Positions 5,124-6,076 of a DNA stretch of 6,076 bases are shown here, piece by piece. A program made the position numbers and the translations under genes. The first letter of the stretch is position 1. Every line of letters starts with the position of its first letter. The notes beneath the pieces were generated by a model. That model ran no database searches. It worked only from the letters and a program-made list of their open reading frames with translations, and was not told the origin of the DNA. This DNA comes from Sulfurovum sp. (GTDB taxonomy: Bacteria > Campylobacterota > Campylobacteria > Campylobacterales > Sulfurovaceae), in contig JALSTF010000262.1 in NCBI GenBank assembly GCA_026983895.1, positions 1 to 6,076 of the forward strand. The letters run 5' to 3'.

Positions 5124-6076
5124 ACACCAACAAAACCCACACAAGGAACACCCATGAATTTCACTCCCAAAAAAACGAACAGCATGACATTCGGTGCAGC
5201 GGCACCTAAAAAGGAGAAGGTCAAAAAAGTACTCGTACTCTGTACCGGCAACAGCTGCCGCTCCATCATCGCCGAGGCGATCATCAACAAAGAGCTTGAA
5301 GGCATTGAAGCCTACAGTGCAGGCGTTGCGGCGAGCGGGAAGGTCAATCCCAATGCGAAAAAAGTACTTGAAGCGCACGATGCCTGGAGGGAGGCCTACC
5401 ACTCCAAAACACTTGACGCAGTGATGGACGAAGCATTCAACCTTGTCGTGACCGTCTGCGACCATGCCAAAGAGACCTGCCCGATGTTCCCCAAACCTGC
5501 CCCCAAGATCCATGTGGGGTTCGAAGACCCCGACGGAAAAGCGTACGGGGCTTTTGAAGAGACATACGAAGAGATACGTACGACCCTGCTTCCCCGTGTG
5601 AAAGCTATCCTCGAAGGGGATGTGAAGAACCTGCTCGATGAAGACAATATCTGCTACTGCATCGGTGTAGACAAAGGCACTATTGTCGAAGCGGTCAAGG
5701 CCGGGGCGAGCACACTTGAAGCTGTCAGAGAGAAGACCAAAGCCTGTACGGGAAGCAACTGCAAACAGTCCAATCCGCTGAAACGCTGCTGCTCGAAAGA
5801 GATCAAAAAAATCATAGAAATGGAGAACCCAATGAACAACAAAATGGAAAAAAATGTATTTAAAACAGCTGAAGGTGCGAAGATCGCCTTTACCGGTGCG
5901 GTTGCAAAGGATCAGATCGTCACCATGGTAAACAACTGTGCAAGCGGTAACTGTGAATGTATGAGCGATGAGACCAAGGAGAAGATCACTTCCATGGAGG
6001 TGAGTGGAAAAGATGGTGATGTAGCCCTCAATCTCACCGGCGAAGTCAGCAAAGAAGAGCTTGAAGAGGCTCTTGC
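4089..6076 (+). CDS. Permease-arsenate reductase-[2Fe-2S]-metal-binding fusion (3' end outside window)
   Basis: One frame runs from ATG 4089 to the window edge: 662 codons plus two bases, no stop. AAGGA at 4079-4083, inside arsR, is its ribosome binding site. Residues 1-345 are a permease of the PF03773 (ArsP_1/DUF318, SO_0444-like) type with about eight or nine membrane segments and the hallmarks PLCSCSVIP (64-72), SFLISTPITGADSI (89-102), YICATASLPIA (228-238) and SAGPATNS (256-263). A loop holds CSACGCGDAC (147-156). Residues 379-512 are a thioredoxin-coupled type arsenate reductase with P-loop C385-TGNSC-R391, redox cysteines C457 and C464, and acid D480. Residues 519-570 resemble a BFD/CopZ-type [2Fe-2S] module (C522, C524, C553, C558, then C567-C568). 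Residues 582-662 are an unrecognised domain with C617, C622 and C624. The reductase should lie in the cytoplasm, matching the KKK stretch after the last membrane segment. Likely role: arsenate reduction coupled to metalloid export; SO_0444 relatives are instead annotated for Cu/Zn efflux, so the exported species is uncertain. Confidence 0.9.
   Translation, partial: MELLQEFFTNFWILTNDMAVYILIGVLFAGVLKQLIPEDFVSKHLGKDNFGSVIKSSLFGIPLPLCSCSVIPFATSLKKEGASSGSVLSFLISTPITGADSILATYGFFGWIFTIYRVFTSLIIAMVAGILQNFFGNVPVEPEEESCSACGCGDACSSETETSRKFSLRKAVDYAVFDIFKDFAKPLFWGLVLGALITTFMPENIMAYLEDNLLLTYLLILLFSMPLYICATASLPIAASLIASGLSGGAAFILLSAGPATNSVTMGVVLKTLGKTALIIYLAVIGVLSLLFGWLFDLFFPNLLSGQLTAHIEESGLLAQLSALVMLGLMLYFLLLPILKKKAPKTPTKPTQGTPMNFTPKKTNSMTFGAAAPKKEKVKKVLVLCTGNSCRSIIAEAIINKELEGIEAYSAGVAASGKVNPNAKKVLEAHDAWREAYHSKTLDAVMDEAFNLVVTVCDHAKETCPMFPKPAPKIHVGFEDPDGKAYGAFEETYEEIRTTLLPRVKAILEGDVKNLLDEDNICYCIGVDKGTIVEAVKAGASTLEAVREKTKACTGSNCKQSNPLKRCCSKEIKKIIEMENPMNNKMEKNVFKTAEGAKIAFTGAVAKDQIVTMVNNCASGNCECMSDETKEKITSMEVSGKDGDVALNLTGEVSKEELEEAL
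5143..5156 (+). promoter_or_regulatory. Internal Shine-Dalgarno and in-frame ATG before the ArsC module
   Basis: AAGGA at 5143-5147 lies six bases before ATG 5154, which is codon 356 of the fusion. It falls in the Lys/Pro/Thr-rich linker after the last membrane segment and 29 residues before the catalytic cysteine. It could initiate a separate soluble arsenate reductase from the same mRNA, or be the relic of an independent arsC start. Confidence 0.5.
5223..5624 (+). other. arsC: Arsenate reductase module of the fusion (LMW-PTP fold, thioredoxin type)
   Basis: This segment would reduce As(V) to As(III). The catalytic P-loop is VLVLCTGNSCRS (C385 nucleophile, R391), the redox pair is in TVCDHAKETCPMFP (C457, C464), and the general acid is D480 in the GFEDPDGKA segment. 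Distances C385-C457-C464 (72 and 7) and C385-D480 (95) equal those between C10, C82, C89 and D105 of the Staphylococcus pI258 ArsC, so all key residues are retained and the enzyme should be active. Thioredoxin would be the expected reductant. Confidence 0.9.
5643..5798 (+). other. BFD/CopZ-like [2Fe-2S] candidate module of the fusion
   Basis: The stretch ICYCIGVDKGTIVEAVKAGA followed by TLEAVREKTKAC has the C-x-C start and the two short helices of BFD-like [2Fe-2S] domains, with ligands C522, C524, C553 and C558. The trailing NPLKRCCSKEI recalls the NPSG-x-CC ending of CopZ-type proteins. It begins about seven residues after the ArsC module. Electron transfer to ArsC or metal sensing are possible roles; neither is shown by the sequence. 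Confidence 0.65.
5822..5834 (+). promoter_or_regulatory. Internal Shine-Dalgarno and in-frame ATG before the terminal domain
   Basis: GGAG at 5822-5825 lies six bases before ATG 5832, codon 582 of the fusion, exactly at the boundary between the Fe-S module and the terminal domain. As at the ArsC boundary, it may allow separate synthesis of the last domain or be the relic of a formerly independent gene. Confidence 0.45.
5832..6076 (+). other. Terminal cysteine-containing domain of the fusion, cut by the window edge
   Basis: The last 81 visible residues are soluble and alpha/beta in character. They carry NNCASGNCECMSDE, a C-x4-C-x-C cluster (C617, C622, C624) suited to soft-metal binding, then a strand-rich VSGKDGDVALNLTGEVSKEELEEAL tail. 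I do not recognise a named family. Its end lies beyond the window, so its length and any further cysteines are unknown. Confidence 0.55.

Noticed and set aside
5037..5513. 158-codon and other open frames on the minus strand opposite the ArsC region
   Set aside because: They are opposite a frame with intact ArsC catalytic motifs, have Cys/Phe/His-rich random-looking sequences and no start signals.

Overview
The window looks like a bacterial chromosome segment, most plausibly from a Campylobacterota (Sulfurovum-like) organism. That assignment is an inference from protein style, AAGG/GGAG ribosome binding sites and AT-rich promoters around GC-richer genes; no rRNA or other marker is present. Six protein-coding genes are supported, and no tRNA, rRNA, CRISPR array or insertion sequence is visible.

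Left part (1-2111), AT-richer: a GTG-started regulator with an XRE-type helix-turn-helix and a long, possibly GNAT-like C-terminal domain, then a secreted TPR/Sel1-like protein with ten cysteines behind a TATAAT promoter. Middle (2176-3411), clearly GC-richer: a complete HI0933/BaiN-family flavoprotein. A small membrane-anchored protein (3412-3654, minus strand) meets it tail to tail with no intervening base.

Right part (about 3655-6076): an arsenic-type resistance locus. A 12-bp-arm inverted repeat overlaps the -35 of a strong promoter and precedes arsR. Two bases after arsR starts one uninterrupted reading frame of at least 662 codons that leaves the window without a stop. It joins a PF03773-type (ArsP/SO_0444-like) permease, a complete thioredoxin-type (LMW-PTP fold) arsenate reductase, a BFD/CopZ-like [2Fe-2S] candidate module and an unrecognised cysteine-containing domain. 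The second and fourth modules each begin at an in-frame ATG with a well-spaced Shine-Dalgarno, as if separate genes had merged while keeping their start sites.

Proposed working of the locus (inference): ArsR represses its own promoter through the dyad and releases it when As(III) or a related thiophilic metalloid binds its CVCD cysteines. The fusion would then reduce arsenate at the inner face of the membrane and hand the product to the attached permease, with the Fe-S module possibly acting in electron supply or metal sensing. The divergent small two-cysteine membrane protein may share the operator.
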